5,475 nt of DNA from Anaerolineae bacterium (GTDB lineage Bacteria; Chloroflexota; Anaerolineae; 4572-78; NAK82). Positions 5,277 to 5,475 of the stretch are shown here, piece by piece. The stretch is taken from contig JAUVPY010000219.1 of the NCBI GenBank assembly GCA_030598425.1, positions 1 to 5,475 on the forward strand, read 5' to 3'. Below the pieces are notes generated by a model. That model saw only the letters and a program-made list of their open reading frames with translations, made no database searches and was not told the DNA's origin. The position numbers were made by a program, and so were the translations under genes. The stretch's first letter is position 1; every line of letters begins with the position of its first letter.

Positions 5277-5475
5277 CTAGCTGCCTCCGTCCAGTAGAGG
5301 TTTGATGTCTCGTTGGAAGATGCTGTCCCAGGAATAGTATTGACGCACCCGACGGCGCAGGCGATGGACCGGATTCTCTTCGGCCCAGGTCAGGAGCTGC
5401 TGACCCAGCCGGGCTGGATCCTGGTCAGCATCAAAGATGATCGCATCACAGCCGCCGATTTCCTCGGCTGCCGGG
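5277..5475 (-). CDS. Glycosyltransferase, C-terminal fragment (GT4-like; runs off the right edge)
   Basis: An open frame enters from the right edge and gives 65 codons before a TAG at 5279-5277. It begins PAAEEIGGCDAIIFDADQDP and ends with YYSWDSIFQRDIKPLLDGGS. A conserved E-x-G-G-x-D followed by a D-x-x-D-P step, then a helix and a (F/Y)SW segment, is the usual end of GT-B fold, GT4-type glycosyltransferases, where the Glu contacts the sugar nucleotide. The tail does not look like OtsA (GT20). Only the last fifth or so of the protein is visible, so donor and acceptor cannot be named. The close spacing to otsB suggests one operon and perhaps one pathway for a glycoside such as a trehalose-type solute, but this is inferred. 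Confidence 0.65.
   Translation of the reverse strand, partial: PAAEEIGGCDAIIFDADQDPARLGQQLLTWAEENPVHRLRRRVRQYYSWDSIFQRDIKPLLDGGS

Overview
The window reads almost entirely on the minus strand: six protein genes in a row, two of them cut by the window edges, with no convincing plus-strand gene. In transcription order (right to left) they are: the C-terminal end of a GT4-like glycosyltransferase, a trehalose-6-phosphate phosphatase (otsB-like), a P5C dehydrogenase-type aldehyde dehydrogenase, the alpha and beta subunits of a family I CoA-transferase, a SixA-like histidine phosphatase, and the N-terminus of polyphosphate kinase 1 (ppk1). No tRNA, rRNA, CRISPR array, transposase gene or phage gene is visible.

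The protein flavour and gene mix (Thermus/Chloroflexi-like P5C dehydrogenase, IpdA/GctA-type CoA-transferase, SixA next to PPK1), the moderate to high GC content and the mix of strong and absent Shine-Dalgarno sites suggest a Chloroflexota bacterium. This is an impression from sequence style, not a search result.

Layout: (1) 5277-5475 and 4501-5271, glycosyltransferase end and otsB, 5 bases apart and probably translationally coupled: a glycoside or compatible-solute unit. (2) 4375-4500, an intergenic region with a plausible sigma70-type promoter and a perfect 7-3-7 palindrome over its -35. (3) 2803-4374, the aldehyde dehydrogenase with a strong ribosome binding site. (4) 2720-2760, an intrinsic terminator hairpin that ends only a few bases before the ribosome binding site of the next gene, so it lies within the untranslated leader of the CoA-transferase genes. 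(5) 1785-2699 and 999-1763, CoA-transferase alpha and beta. (6) 409-1002, the SixA-like phosphatase, whose first possible ATG overlaps the beta-subunit stop in an ATGA. (7) 180-408, a leader region for ppk1 with several GTGTTRAC half-sites in inverted arrangement. (8) 1-179, the ppk1 start.

How they may work together: the dehydrogenase turns a semialdehyde (most likely glutamate semialdehyde) into an acid, and the CoA-transferase moves CoA between carboxylic acids, so genes 3 to 5 could be one catabolic module. SixA and PPK1 form a second, polyphosphate-linked neighbourhood. No wholly new system is evident. The items most worth checking are the terminator inside the CoA-transferase leader, the two palindromic regulatory regions, and three start codons that a longest-ORF rule would get wrong or leave doubtful.
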